Assembly (NCBI GenBank): GCA_052436255.1
Contig: JBQVNP010000011.1
Location: 4,243-68,242, forward strand
DNA from: Pelomonas sp052436255
GTDB taxonomy: Bacteria > Pseudomonadota > Gammaproteobacteria > Burkholderiales > Burkholderiaceae_C
DNA: 64,000 bases
Direction: 5' to 3'
How positions within the stretch are numbered: the first letter of the stretch is position 1; every line of letters begins with the position of its first letter. The notes under the pieces are model-generated. The model saw nothing but the letters and a program-made list of their open reading frames with translations, was not told the origin of the DNA and made no database searches. Positions 38,767 through 47,860 of this stretch are shown in pieces. Both the position numbers and the translations under genes were made by a program.

Positions 38767-39138
38767 ATGTCCAAGATCACCCTCGGCAAGCCGCCCAAGA
38801 CCTTCGCCCCCGTCAACGTCAAGTTCGAACTGCCGTCTGGCGGCGAGGGCGTCATCGAGTGCGTCTTCAAGTACCGCAGTCGCAAGGCTTTCGGCGAGTT
38901 CCTCGTCGGCACATTCAACGTCGACGAGTCGGCCGGCACGCTGGACCTGGCGCAAGTCATGGCCGCGGCCGTCGACAAGAGCGGCTCATACCTAGCCGAC
39001 GTGCTCGACAGCTGGAGCCTCGACGAGAAGCTGACCGAAGAGACCGCCGCCCAGCTGGCCGACGAAGTGCCCGCCGCAGCGCGCGCCATCATGGAGGCGT
39101 ACAGCCGCGCTGTCACCGAAGGCCGCTTGGGAAACTGA
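38767..39138 (+). CDS. Tail assembly chaperone (G-like), 123 aa
   Basis: The pattern ITLGKPPKTFAPVNVKFELP, then GGEGVIECVFKYRSRKAFGE, and a helical C-terminus matches tail assembly chaperones that coat the tape measure. It ends TTG GGA AAC TGA, with a -1 slippery heptamer at 39129-39135 just before the stop. An inverted repeat TTCGCGGGG/CCCCGCGAA (38710-38718, 38750-38758) precedes its start. Confidence 0.88.
   Translation: MSKITLGKPPKTFAPVNVKFELPSGGEGVIECVFKYRSRKAFGEFLVGTFNVDESAGTLDLAQVMAAAVDKSGSYLADVLDSWSLDEKLTEETAAQLADEVPAAARAIMEAYSRAVTEGRLGN
39129..39135 (+). other. -1 programmed frameshift site GGGAAAC
   Basis: The heptamer fits X XXY YYZ in the upstream frame (G GGA AAC), the same type as the lambda GGGAAAG site. 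Slipping back one base at 39135 continues into an open frame to 39452. It lies immediately before the TGA of the first gene. Confidence 0.85.
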
Positions 39139-39452
39139 CCCAGGCCGCCCGCGCGGTCTACCTGCGCGAGAAGCCGGGCGGCATGGTCGGCGAGTTGTTC
39201 GACGCCGCCGACTACGGCTTGGACCACGTTGAACTGTGGCCAGAGAACTGGCTGCCCTGGCGCCTCTTCTGCGATATGGGCACCCAGTGGCGGATCAGCA
39301 TGAACGGCCCCACGGGGCTCGACTACCTGCCGCTGTTCCGCCTGCTCGACCAAGAGCAGCTGAGCGCCGACGACTGGCGCGACACCTTCGACTGCGTGCG
39401 GGCCCTGGAGGGCGCCGCGCTCGATCAGATGCGCCTCAACGGCGCTGAGTGA
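39135..39452 (+). CDS. T-domain extension made by -1 frameshift (GT-like)
   Basis: No good own start; the frame is reached by slippage at 39129-39135, giving a fusion of about 228 residues with the upstream chaperone. The extension (LTQAARAVYLREKPGGMVGE, then DYGLDHVELWPENWLPWRLF) resembles DUF1799-type T domains, which bind tail tube protein. In lambda the G to GT ratio is essential for tail assembly. The frame ends 12 bases before the tape measure start. Confidence 0.85.
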   Translation: MTQAARAVYLREKPGGMVGELFDAADYGLDHVELWPENWLPWRLFCDMGTQWRISMNGPTGLDYLPLFRLLDQEQLSADDWRDTFDCVRALEGAALDQMRLNGAE

Positions 39453-39464
39453 AAGCCCCCACCC

Positions 39465-42400
39465 ATGACCGAAAACACCCGTGAGGTAGAGCTCAAGGCC
39501 ACCATGGACGCCACTGGCGTTCGTGCCGGCGTTGAGCAGGCCAAGACGGCGCTGGGTGACCTCGGCCGGACAGCAGAGCGCGAAGGGACCAAGGCCGGCG
39601 CCGGCGTGGAGAAGGCTGGCGACGGCGCCGGCAAGGCCGCGACCAAGATCGAGCGCGAAACCCGATCAATGATCGCGAGCATTGAGCGGGCCACGGCTGC
39701 GTTCAAGGCCGGCGAGAAGGGAGGCGCCAGCTACTTCGAAGCCCTGGCCGCCCAGCGCGGCGTCAGTGGCGACGCGCTCAAGCCCTACCTGGAGCAGTTG
39801 CGCCAAGCCGAGGCCGCCCAGAAGGCCGCCACCAAGGGCCTGGGCACGATGGAGATCAGTGCCAAGCAGACCGCGGCCGCGCTGCGGGGCGTGCCGGCGC
39901 AGTTCACCGACATCATCACCAGCCTGCAAGGCGGCCAGGCCCCGCTCACGGTGTTCCTGCAGCAGGGCGGCCAGCTCAAAGACATGTTCGGCGGCGCAGG
40001 CAACGCGGCGCGCGCTCTGGGCGGCTTCGTCGCCGGCCTGGTGACCCCTTTCACTCTTGCAGCAGCCGCCGTCGGCGGGCTTGCCGTTGCCTACTTCAAG
40101 GGTGCGAAGGAAGGTGAGGCCTTCAACCGCACGCTGATCCTGACCGGCAACGCTGCTGGCGTCACGGCGATGCAGTTGAGTGGCATCGCGGCCAGCATCT
40201 CGAGCTTCGGCGTCACGCAAGGTGCGGCTGCTGCGGCGCTTAACCAGCTGGCCGAGACCGGCAAGGTGGGCGCCGACAACCTGGGCCGGTTCGCCGCAGC
40301 TGCAGTGCAACTGGAGCGCGTCGGCGGCCCGGCCGTTGAAGAGACGGTGAAGGCTTTCGCCGAACTGGGCAAAGCGCCCCTGCAGGCTGCGCTCAAGCTG
40401 AACGACACCACCAACTTCCTGACGGTGTCGCTGTACCAGCAGATCAAGGCGCTGGAAGAGCAAGGCCGGGCCACGGAGGCGGCGAAGGTCGCCCAAGAGG
40501 CCTTTGCAGCCGTCATCGAAGATCGCTTCCCTAAGCTGGAAGCGAACCTCGGGTTAATCGAGCGCCGCTGGCTCGCCATCAAAGATGCGATCAAGGGCGC
40601 GGCCGACCAAGCGCTAAACATCGGCCGGCCTGAAACGCTTGACGAGCTGCAGCGCAAGCTGTTCGATCTTCAGACGTCGCGCAGCGAAGCCAGCGGCAAC
40701 GGCTTCTTCACTGGCACTCGCCGGACCAGTGTCGTGCTGGCCGAGTTGGATCGCGAGATCGCGGCCGTGAGCAAGAAGACGGCCGAGATGCTGAAGCAGC
40801 AGGGCATCGGCGACGTGCTGGCCCAGCAGCAGGCCGACACCCTCAAGTCTGTTCAGGCAGGCAACGAGTTCGCCAAGATAGCCGAGCAGAGCCTGGACAA
40901 GCAGGCCAAACTCGCGCTGGAAATCTCCCGCATCGAGAACATCGGCTTGGCCGCCGGAAAGAGCCGGGCTGAGATCGAGACACAGATCGCCGCTGCCCGG
41001 TCCAAGGCTGCCGACAAGGGCGATGCCACCGCGGCCGCCCGCGCGCTGGAGCAACAGGCCGCGCTGCTGGAGCGACTGGCCGGCTTGAGCGGCACCTACG
41101 CGCAAGACCTGCAACGGCTGCAAGCCGTGAGGCAGCGGACCAACCAGAGCGACGCGGATTACGTCGCCCTCGTCACCGAGTTGATCGCCAAGCAACCGTT
41201 CGCCGTCGCGCTGGCCAAGCAGCAAGCCGAGGCCTTCAAGCAAGTCGCCGACGCCGAAGACCGCGGCCTGGACATCCGGGAGAAGTACCTCGCGTCGCTC
41301 AACCAAAGCGCCGCCTCCGTCGGTAAGCAGGTCCAGGCGCTGAAGGATGAGGCCGAGGCCGCGCTGATTGCAGCGGCAGGCCAGGTCAGCCTTGCCCAGG
41401 CGATGGAGCAGGTTGCCATCGCTCGCCTGCAGGAGCGGCAGCGCGCCGCGAAGGGGGACGACAGCGCAATCGCGGCGCTGCAGCGCGAGATCGACAAGCG
41501 GCGGGAACTGGTCGGCCTCATTGGCGGCAAGGAAGCCCGCAAGGCCGCCGAGGACGCCAGCAAAGAACTGGACAAGTACCTGGATCCGTCGCGCGCGGAG
41601 AGCTTCGGCGAAGCGCTGACCCGAGCCTTCGACGGTGCCGGCAACAGCCTGGCACGGCTCAGCAATTCGCTGCAGCTCTACTCCCGTCAGCAGGTCGACA
41701 TCGGGAAGCAGCAGGCCTTGGTCAACGCTTCGAATGACCCTGCCAAGAAGCTACGCGCGCAGATCAAGATCAACGAGGACGCCCAGAAGTCGACCATCGG
41801 CCTCTACGCCGGCATGGCCGGCGCGGCCAAGGGCTTCTTCAGTGAGGGCACCAAGGGCTATAAGGCGCTGGAGGCTGCTGAGACGGCCTTCCGCGCCTAC
41901 CAGCTGGCCAGCGACCTGGTGAAGGGCGCCAGCGCCGCGGCGGTGGCCATTGCGAGCCAGGGTCAGGGCGACCCTTACACCGCGTTCCCGCGCATGGCGG
42001 CGATGGCTGCCGCGATGGCGGCGCTGGGCTTCGCGGTCACCGGCGGATTCGCCAGCGGCCCTTCTGGCGGCGGCGACGGTGCGCCGGTGGCCACTGGCAA
42101 GGGCACGGTCTTCGGCGATGCCAACGCGCTCAGCGAAAGCATCTCCCGCTCGACCGACCGCCTGTCGGAGACGGCAAGCCTGCAGCTATCCACCCAGAGC
42201 GGCATGCTGGCCAGCCTGCGCAGCATCGAGAACAACATCGGCGGCATCACCGGCCTGGTGCTGCGCGGCCAAGAATCGCAAGGCTCAGCCGGCGAGCGCT
42301 TCGGCATCAACGAGGGCACGCGCACAAGCGGCATAGGCAGCGTTTTCGGCTCGGTCACTCCCATCGGCTTGGTGGACAAGTTGCTGTTTGGCGGCCGCAT

Positions 42401-45089
42401 CACCAACGCCCTGTTCGGCAAGAAGACGACCATCACCGGCAACGGCCTGTTCGCAGACCAGCAGTCGCTGCAAAGCATCATCGGCGGCGGGCTCAACCTG
42501 CAGGACTACGTCGACGTCAACAGCACGAAGAAGTTCTTCGGTATCAAGGTCAGCAACAAGAACAGCACCCAGTATTCGCCGGCAGATGCCCAGCTGCAGC
42601 AGCAGTTCGGCCAGGTGTTCAAGGACATCTACTCGACCATCCTGCAGGCCTCCGATCCGCTCGACCTCGCCTTCGACCAGGTCAAGGCCAAGCTTGACGC
42701 CTTCGTGGTCGACATCGGCAAGATCGACCTCAAGGGCCTGACCGGCGAGCAGATCTCCGAGAAGCTCGCCGCGGTGCTGGGTGCGGCCAGCGACAACATC
42801 GCCACCGCGGCCATTCCCGGCCTGCAGGCCTTCCAGAACGTGGGCGAGGGCTACTTCGAGACGGTCATCCGCGTGGCCTCTGGCATCGAGACGGCCGAGG
42901 CTGCGCTCGAACTGCTCGGCGTCAGCGCCATCAAGTTCAACGACATCGCGCTCAAGCAGGGCGATGTGGCCGCCGAGATCGTGCGCGGCTCCATCGCCAA
43001 GGCTGAGACGGTGGCCGGCCAGGTCATCACGCTGTTGGGCCGCGAGATCACCCTGCCCAAGCTCTCTTCGGTCGGCCAGATCATCTCCAACCTCGACGGC
43101 AGCGCCGAGGAGCTGGCCTCGGCCTACAGCTCGCTGGTCGACGTGCGCGATGTGCTGATCTCCATCGGCGCCAGCGGCGAGAGCCTGACCACGGCCATGA
43201 TCCGCGGCGCCGGCGGCCTGGACCAGCTGCAGACGGGGCTGTCCGACTACCTCGACAACTTCTTCACCGAGGCCGAGCGCACCGCCGCCGGCCGCACGCG
43301 TCTGCAGGGCCAGTTCGACCGCCTGGGCCTGGGCGAGCTGCCGCAAACCCGCGAGGCCTTCCGCGAACTCGTCACCGGCATCAACACCAGCACCGAGTCG
43401 GGCCAGAAGCTGTTCGCGCAGCTGGTGGGCCTGTCGGGCGCCTTCGCCGAGCTGGTGCCGGCCGTCGAGTCGGTCGCTGACACCACGGCCGAGACGATGC
43501 GGCGCCTAACGCAGAGCTACGGTGACAGCCGCGCGCAGTTGGAGATCGAGCTGCAGCGCGCGCTTGGCGACGAAACCGGGGCCCGCGCCCGCGAGCGTGC
43601 CCTGCAGCTGGCGCGTGACTCGGTCGGTCTGTCGCCGGCAGACGCCGAGGCTCTGGCCGGCCTCTACGACTACAACCGCGCGCTGCGCGACCAGATCGAC
43701 GCCGCGCGCGCCGCGGTGGAAGCTCAGAAGGCCATCGAGGCAGCGCAGAAGAGCGCCGCCGAGGCCGCCATGCGCGCAGCCGAAGCGCTGCAGCGCACCT
43801 TTGACGATTTGGCAGGCACCCGCTTTGACCTAGAGAACGAGTTGCTGACCCAGCAGGGCCGGCCCGAGGACGTGCTGCGCCGCACCCGCGAGCGAGACCT
43901 TGGACAGCTCACAGGCGGCCTCACGCCCGAGGACGCGGCGCGAGTCGCAGCGGCCTACGATTTCAACGCCGCGTTGCGCCAGCAGATCGATGCGATGGTC
44001 GCGGCCAAGACTGCGGCGGAGCAGGCCGCGCAGGCAGAGGCACAGCGTGCCGCCGATGAGCAGCAGCGGCTAGCCGGCGTCGCGCAGCAGCGCGAGGGGC
44101 TTGAAGGCCGGCTGCTGCAGCTGCAGGGCGATACGGCCGCGCTGCGCGCACGCGAACTGCTCGGAATCGATGAATCGAACCGTGCCATTCTGGAGCGCAT
44201 CTTCGCGCTTGAGGATGAACAGGCCGCCGCGAGCCTTGCAGCGCAGGCGGCCCGGGATCTTGAGGCGGCAACCAAGGCCGCAGCCGACGCCGAATCTGAG
44301 CGCTTGCGTGGCATCGCCAGCGAGCGCGACAACCTCGTCGGCCGGCTGCTGCAGGCCCAGGGCAACACGGCGGCGATTCGTGAGCGTGAGCTGGCCGCGC
44401 TCGACGCCAGCAACCGATTCATCCTGGAGCAGATCTTCGCGCTTGAGGATCAGCGCGCCGCCAATGAAGCCGCTACCCAGGCCGCCCAAGAAGCGGCCCG
44501 CGCCGCAGAGCAGCTGCGCAGCGCCTGGCAGTCGGTTACCGACACCATCTTCGACGAGGTCAAACGCATTCGCGACCTCATGGGCGGCGACTCGGCGCAG
44601 AGCCTGGCCAGCGCTCAAGCGCAGTTCGCCATCACGACCGCACAGGCGCGCGCAGGCGACCAAGAGGCCGCGAAGCTGCTGCCCAGCCTGAGCCAGACGC
44701 TGTTGCAGTTGGCCGAGCAAAGCGCCACCAGCCTGCTGGACGTCGAGCGCATTCGCGCACAGGTGGCGGCGAGCCTGGAGCAGACCGGCGGCAGTCTCGT
44801 CGCCCGGTTCGGTCTCTCCGCGCCGCGCTTGTCCACCGGCACCAACTACGTGCCGCAGGACATGCTGGCTGTCATCCACAAAGGCGAAGCCGTGGTGCCG
44901 CGGCAGTTCAACCCGGCGGCATCCGGTGCAGCGGGCGGCAAAGACCGTGCGGCCGCCTCCATCGACGCAATGCGTGAAGAGAACAAGGCGCAAGCCCTTG
45001 CCATCGTGAAGCTCCAAACCGAGATCGCCAAGCTGCTGCGCAAGTGGGACGGCGAAGGCGTCCCAGAAGAAAGGTCGGTCGCGGCATGA
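39465..45089 (+). CDS. Tape measure protein, 1874 aa
   Basis: Sets tail length and enters the cell envelope. Starts ENTREVELKATMDATGVRAG, then KAATKGLGTMEISAKQTAAA and the lambda-type LRGVPAQFTDIITSLQGGQA. Hydrophobic segments occur near 195-215 (FTLAAAAVGGLAVAYFKG) and 835-870. Long coiled coils fill the centre. Residues about 1350-1680 contain four diverged repeats. ATG 39465. At roughly 1.5 angstrom per residue (known for the family) the tail would be close to 280 nm; that is inference. Confidence 0.93.
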   Translation: MTENTREVELKATMDATGVRAGVEQAKTALGDLGRTAEREGTKAGAGVEKAGDGAGKAATKIERETRSMIASIERATAAFKAGEKGGASYFEALAAQRGVSGDALKPYLEQLRQAEAAQKAATKGLGTMEISAKQTAAALRGVPAQFTDIITSLQGGQAPLTVFLQQGGQLKDMFGGAGNAARALGGFVAGLVTPFTLAAAAVGGLAVAYFKGAKEGEAFNRTLILTGNAAGVTAMQLSGIAASISSFGVTQGAAAAALNQLAETGKVGADNLGRFAAAAVQLERVGGPAVEETVKAFAELGKAPLQAALKLNDTTNFLTVSLYQQIKALEEQGRATEAAKVAQEAFAAVIEDRFPKLEANLGLIERRWLAIKDAIKGAADQALNIGRPETLDELQRKLFDLQTSRSEASGNGFFTGTRRTSVVLAELDREIAAVSKKTAEMLKQQGIGDVLAQQQADTLKSVQAGNEFAKIAEQSLDKQAKLALEISRIENIGLAAGKSRAEIETQIAAARSKAADKGDATAAARALEQQAALLERLAGLSGTYAQDLQRLQAVRQRTNQSDADYVALVTELIAKQPFAVALAKQQAEAFKQVADAEDRGLDIREKYLASLNQSAASVGKQVQALKDEAEAALIAAAGQVSLAQAMEQVAIARLQERQRAAKGDDSAIAALQREIDKRRELVGLIGGKEARKAAEDASKELDKYLDPSRAESFGEALTRAFDGAGNSLARLSNSLQLYSRQQVDIGKQQALVNASNDPAKKLRAQIKINEDAQKSTIGLYAGMAGAAKGFFSEGTKGYKALEAAETAFRAYQLASDLVKGASAAAVAIASQGQGDPYTAFPRMAAMAAAMAALGFAVTGGFASGPSGGGDGAPVATGKGTVFGDANALSESISRSTDRLSETASLQLSTQSGMLASLRSIENNIGGITGLVLRGQESQGSAGERFGINEGTRTSGIGSVFGSVTPIGLVDKLLFGGRITNALFGKKTTITGNGLFADQQSLQSIIGGGLNLQDYVDVNSTKKFFGIKVSNKNSTQYSPADAQLQQQFGQVFKDIYSTILQASDPLDLAFDQVKAKLDAFVVDIGKIDLKGLTGEQISEKLAAVLGAASDNIATAAIPGLQAFQNVGEGYFETVIRVASGIETAEAALELLGVSAIKFNDIALKQGDVAAEIVRGSIAKAETVAGQVITLLGREITLPKLSSVGQIISNLDGSAEELASAYSSLVDVRDVLISIGASGESLTTAMIRGAGGLDQLQTGLSDYLDNFFTEAERTAAGRTRLQGQFDRLGLGELPQTREAFRELVTGINTSTESGQKLFAQLVGLSGAFAELVPAVESVADTTAETMRRLTQSYGDSRAQLEIELQRALGDETGARARERALQLARDSVGLSPADAEALAGLYDYNRALRDQIDAARAAVEAQKAIEAAQKSAAEAAMRAAEALQRTFDDLAGTRFDLENELLTQQGRPEDVLRRTRERDLGQLTGGLTPEDAARVAAAYDFNAALRQQIDAMVAAKTAAEQAAQAEAQRAADEQQRLAGVAQQREGLEGRLLQLQGDTAALRARELLGIDESNRAILERIFALEDEQAAASLAAQAARDLEAATKAAADAESERLRGIASERDNLVGRLLQAQGNTAAIRERELAALDASNRFILEQIFALEDQRAANEAATQAAQEAARAAEQLRSAWQSVTDTIFDEVKRIRDLMGGDSAQSLASAQAQFAITTAQARAGDQEAAKLLPSLSQTLLQLAEQSATSLLDVERIRAQVAASLEQTGGSLVARFGLSAPRLSTGTNYVPQDMLAVIHKGEAVVPRQFNPAASGAAGGKDRAAASIDAMREENKAQALAIVKLQTEIAKLLRKWDGEGVPEERSVAA

Positions 45090-45985
45090 CGACACCATTG
45101 CGAATCGTCAACCCGCTGCCCGTCACGGATAGCGTGCTGGTGGCAACCGACGTCCCCGAGGACTCCACTTCGGCGTGGAGCGGCGCCACGACCTACAACG
45201 TTGGCGACCGCGTGCACCTGGTCGGCACGCACAAGGTCTATGAGAGCGTCGCGGCAAGCAACCTCAACAACAACCCTGCCACCGAGCCAGAGTGGGTAGA
45301 GGTCGGCCCCACCAATCGCTGGGCGATGTTCGACCGAAGCAACAGCACGCAGACCGCGCAGAGCACGAGCTTCTACTACCGCCTGCAGCCGACGGCCGCC
45401 TACAACGTGGTCGCGCTGCTCGGGCTCACCGGCGCGCTGACGCTGCGCGTGCGCGTGACGCACGGCTCGCTGGGCTTGCTCTACGACCAGACCATCGACC
45501 TGACCAGCCTGCCTGCCCAGTCAGGCTGGTGGGAATGGTTCTACGGCGAGCGCCGCGGCCCGACCCTGGCCCTGGTCGACGTGCCCGGAATCATCGGCGC
45601 CGAGCTGCGCGTCGACGTCACCGGCACGACCCAGTTGGCGGCCGGCGTGCTGCTCTTCGGCCAGGCCAAAGACATCGGCATCTTGGTCCAGCAGGGCGCG
45701 CGGGTCGGCATCCAGGACTACAGCCGCAAAGAGACCAACGACTTCGGCGATGTCGTCCTCGTGCAGCGCGCTTTCGCCAAGCGCGCGAGCTACGACCTAC
45801 CCATCCGCGCAGAGCTGGTGGACGAAGCGGTCAGCTTCCTCGCCAGCATCCGAGCAACCCCCTGCCTATTCATCGCGCCAAAGTACGAGAGCGCGGTTGT
45901 GTACGGCTTCTACAAGGAGTTCGACGTGAACATCGCCTATCACTCCGTCAGCGAATGCTCGCTGCAGGTGGAGGGTCTGACGTGA
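45086..45985 (+). CDS. Tail-tip protein with carbohydrate-binding-like module, 299 aa
   Basis: ATG 45086 overlaps the tape measure stop. Near residues 30-70, AWSGATTYNVGDRVHLVGTH, then KVYESVAASNLNNNPATEPE, resembles a CBM5/12 chitin-binding-like module (aromatic, GD, Trp). The rest is beta-rich (SFYYRLQPTAAYNVVALLGL; LPAQSGWWEWFYGERRGPTL). Probably part of the tail tip or receptor-binding complex. Not a lambda M/L/J homologue by eye. Confidence 0.6.
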   Translation: MTTPLRIVNPLPVTDSVLVATDVPEDSTSAWSGATTYNVGDRVHLVGTHKVYESVAASNLNNNPATEPEWVEVGPTNRWAMFDRSNSTQTAQSTSFYYRLQPTAAYNVVALLGLTGALTLRVRVTHGSLGLLYDQTIDLTSLPAQSGWWEWFYGERRGPTLALVDVPGIIGAELRVDVTGTTQLAAGVLLFGQAKDIGILVQQGARVGIQDYSRKETNDFGDVVLVQRAFAKRASYDLPIRAELVDEAVSFLASIRATPCLFIAPKYESAVVYGFYKEFDVNIAYHSVSECSLQVEGLT

Positions 45986-46668
45986 CCACCATCTCTGATC
46001 TCCCGCCGGCCCCGCAGCCGACCGACGACACCGCGACCTTCAACACCAAGGCGTTCGCGATCCTGGCTGCATGGCAGACCATGATTGACGAACAGAACGC
46101 GCAGGCCGGAGAGAACAACACGGCGGCAGCGACCGCCACAACTGGCGCCGCCACCGCGACGACGAAGGCGGCCGAGGCCTCGGCCCACGAGCTCGCCTCG
46201 GCCGCCAACGCCACTGCGGCTGCATCCAGCGCCGGCGCCATAGCCTGGGTCAGCGGCACGACCTATGCCGTTGACGACGCCAGGAAGTCGCCCATCGACC
46301 ACCGCGTCTATTCGCGCCTCACAAATGGCGCTGGAACGACCGACCCAAGCGCGGACCCGACGAACTGGGAGCCCATCGCGCCGAACGGCCTCCAACTGGT
46401 CATTGAAGCCGGTACCAGCGCGGCCATCGCAGCCAACACCGACACGGCGTTCACGAACGCTGCGGCATGCGCTGCGACGGTGCCGGCAATCTCGGTTGGC
46501 GCGAGCTTCGTCGCTCGCTTCGATAACGGGCGGCTCGACAACACCGTCGACCTCGGCGCGCGCTCGATGATCGGTCCGAATGGGCAGATCCGCGGCGGCG
46601 TCATCACTCTCAACACCGCACCTTTGATCAGCCTGCGCTGGTGGGGTGACTACTACCGGAGCAACTGA
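45982..46668 (+). CDS. Tail fibre-like protein with Ala/Thr coiled coil, 228 aa
   Basis: GTG 45982 overlaps the previous stop (GTGA). Residues 40-85 are an Ala/Thr-rich trimeric-coil-like stretch (TAAATATTGAATATTKAAEA). Then AIAWVSGTTYAVDDARKSPI and a NWEPI pattern repeat the binding-module signature of the upstream gene. The C-terminus is beta-rich. Probably a short fibre or tip protein. Confidence 0.55.
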   Translation: MTTISDLPPAPQPTDDTATFNTKAFAILAAWQTMIDEQNAQAGENNTAAATATTGAATATTKAAEASAHELASAANATAAASSAGAIAWVSGTTYAVDDARKSPIDHRVYSRLTNGAGTTDPSADPTNWEPIAPNGLQLVIEAGTSAAIAANTDTAFTNAAACAATVPAISVGASFVARFDNGRLDNTVDLGARSMIGPNGQIRGGVITLNTAPLISLRWWGDYYRSN

Positions 46669-47120
46669 TGAGCGGCACCCTTTCTGAAATGGGCTTTGGC
46701 GGCGGCAGCCGCGTCACATCACTGCCTTGCGGCTTCAGCGCCGCATCCGGAATCTTGAGCCTCGGTCCGGCGATCACCACGCTCTCAGGCGCAACGCTGG
46801 CCGGCACATCCAACCTGAAAACCCTGCTCAACGTCACCGGCAGCCGGGTGCGGCTGAACGCTCTGAAGTTTCAGGCGGCTGATGCGACAGCACGCAACGT
46901 GCGCGTCGTCATCACCATCGATGGCGTTGTGGTTTTCGACAACACAGCCGCCTGCGCCGACACGAACCATCGGGCCGCGGTGGGGGTCGTGAAGTCGGAC
47001 ACCAACTCCTCGCTGCTGTTCCAGCCTGTGGACGCGCTCAACTCGGTCAAGATCGAGTTCGGGTGCAGCCTGGCCGAGACTGACAAGCTCTCTTTCTCGT
47101 ACAACTACGAGGTGCGGTGA
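46668..47120 (+). CDS. Small tail-region beta-protein, 150 aa
   Basis: TGATG overlap with the upstream gene. A glycine-rich start (SGTLSEMGFGGGSRVTSLPC) leads to a Leu/Val/Thr beta-sandwich-like body (NLKTLLNVTGSRVRLNALKF, VVITIDGVVVFDNTAACADT). Likely a tip or fibre-associated component. No family recognised. Confidence 0.5.
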   Translation: MSGTLSEMGFGGGSRVTSLPCGFSAASGILSLGPAITTLSGATLAGTSNLKTLLNVTGSRVRLNALKFQAADATARNVRVVITIDGVVVFDNTAACADTNHRAAVGVVKSDTNSSLLFQPVDALNSVKIEFGCSLAETDKLSFSYNYEVR

Positions 47121-47440
47121 TGAGTGAAGACAGCTACGTCACACGCCAGTCTGGCGGCGCCACAGTGATCCAACTGAGCAGGCCCGCGCCGGTGGATTCG
47201 GTTGTCGTCGTGACGATGGAGCAGGCCCGCCGGGCCCTGCTGCAGGCGGGCCTGCTCGGGGCCGTCGAAGCTTCCATAGCCGCGCTGCCCGAGCCGGACC
47301 GCAGCCAAGCGCAGATCACCTGGGAATTCAAAACCCAAGTCTCCCGGACCGGCCCGCTGGTGCTGCTGATCGCCGGGCAGTTGGGCCTCACCGAAGCCCA
47401 GATCGACGCGCTCTTCGCTGCCGCAGCCACGATCACCTGA
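47120..47440 (+). CDS. Small protein at end of tail operon, 106 aa
   Basis: ATG 47120 overlaps the upstream stop; GTG 47117 is an alternative. The C-terminal half (TMEQARRALLQAGLLGAVEA, then AQITWEFKTQVSRTGPLVLL) is a helical pattern I associate with short proteins following tail fibres, possibly chaperones. It ends before a strong terminator. Confidence 0.6.
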   Translation: MSEDSYVTRQSGGATVIQLSRPAPVDSVVVVTMEQARRALLQAGLLGAVEASIAALPEPDRSQAQITWEFKTQVSRTGPLVLLIAGQLGLTEAQIDALFAAAATIT

Positions 47441-47461
47441 CGCCAAGAACCTTAGCCCACC

Positions 47462-47485
47462 AGCCCGCCGCGTGCGGGCTTTTTT
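47462..47485 (+). terminator. Terminator between tail and lysis genes
   Basis: AGCCCGC (47462-47468), loop CGCGT with one flanking base, GCGGGCT (47474-47480), then T-run to 47485. It separates the tail operon from the lysis cassette. Confidence 0.82.
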
Positions 47486-47500
47486 ACGTCTGGACATCCC

Positions 47501-47860
47501 ATGCGCAAGATCCTGCTCGCCGCGGCCCTGGTGGTCGCCTGCTCCTTTGCCAGCGCCATCGAGCGCAAGTGCCGCACCGATGACCTCTGGCGCGGCCCCG
47601 ACAAGACCAAGCACATGCTCGGCGGCGCCGCCATTGCGTCAGCTGTCACGCTGGCCACCAAAGAGCCTCACTGGGGCTTCGCTGCTGGCCTCGCCGTCGG
47701 CGCTGCCAAAGAGATCTGGGACCGGCGCGGCAGCGGGACCTGCAGCTTCCAGGATTTCGCTGTCACCGCCGGCGGCGCTGCAGCCGGCGCTTACGGAACG
47801 GCCTGGCTGATCCTGCCGCAGCGGCGGGGCGTCGCGGTCGCCTATGTGAAGGCGTTCTGA
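47501..47860 (+). CDS. Exported protein, DUF2279/YfiM-like, 119 aa
   Basis: Signal peptide MRKILLAAALVVACSFASA. The mature part has KTKHMLGGAAIASAVTLATK, then AAGLAVGAAKEIWDRRGSGT and DFAVTAGGAAAGAYGTAWL, with a pattern like YfiM/DUF2279 proteins: DKxKH, a Gly-rich hydrophobic segment, GAxKExxD. It is first in the lysis region; its job is unknown. The stop overlaps the next start. Confidence 0.65.
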   Translation: MRKILLAAALVVACSFASAIERKCRTDDLWRGPDKTKHMLGGAAIASAVTLATKEPHWGFAAGLAVGAAKEIWDRRGSGTCSFQDFAVTAGGAAAGAYGTAWLILPQRRGVAVAYVKAF

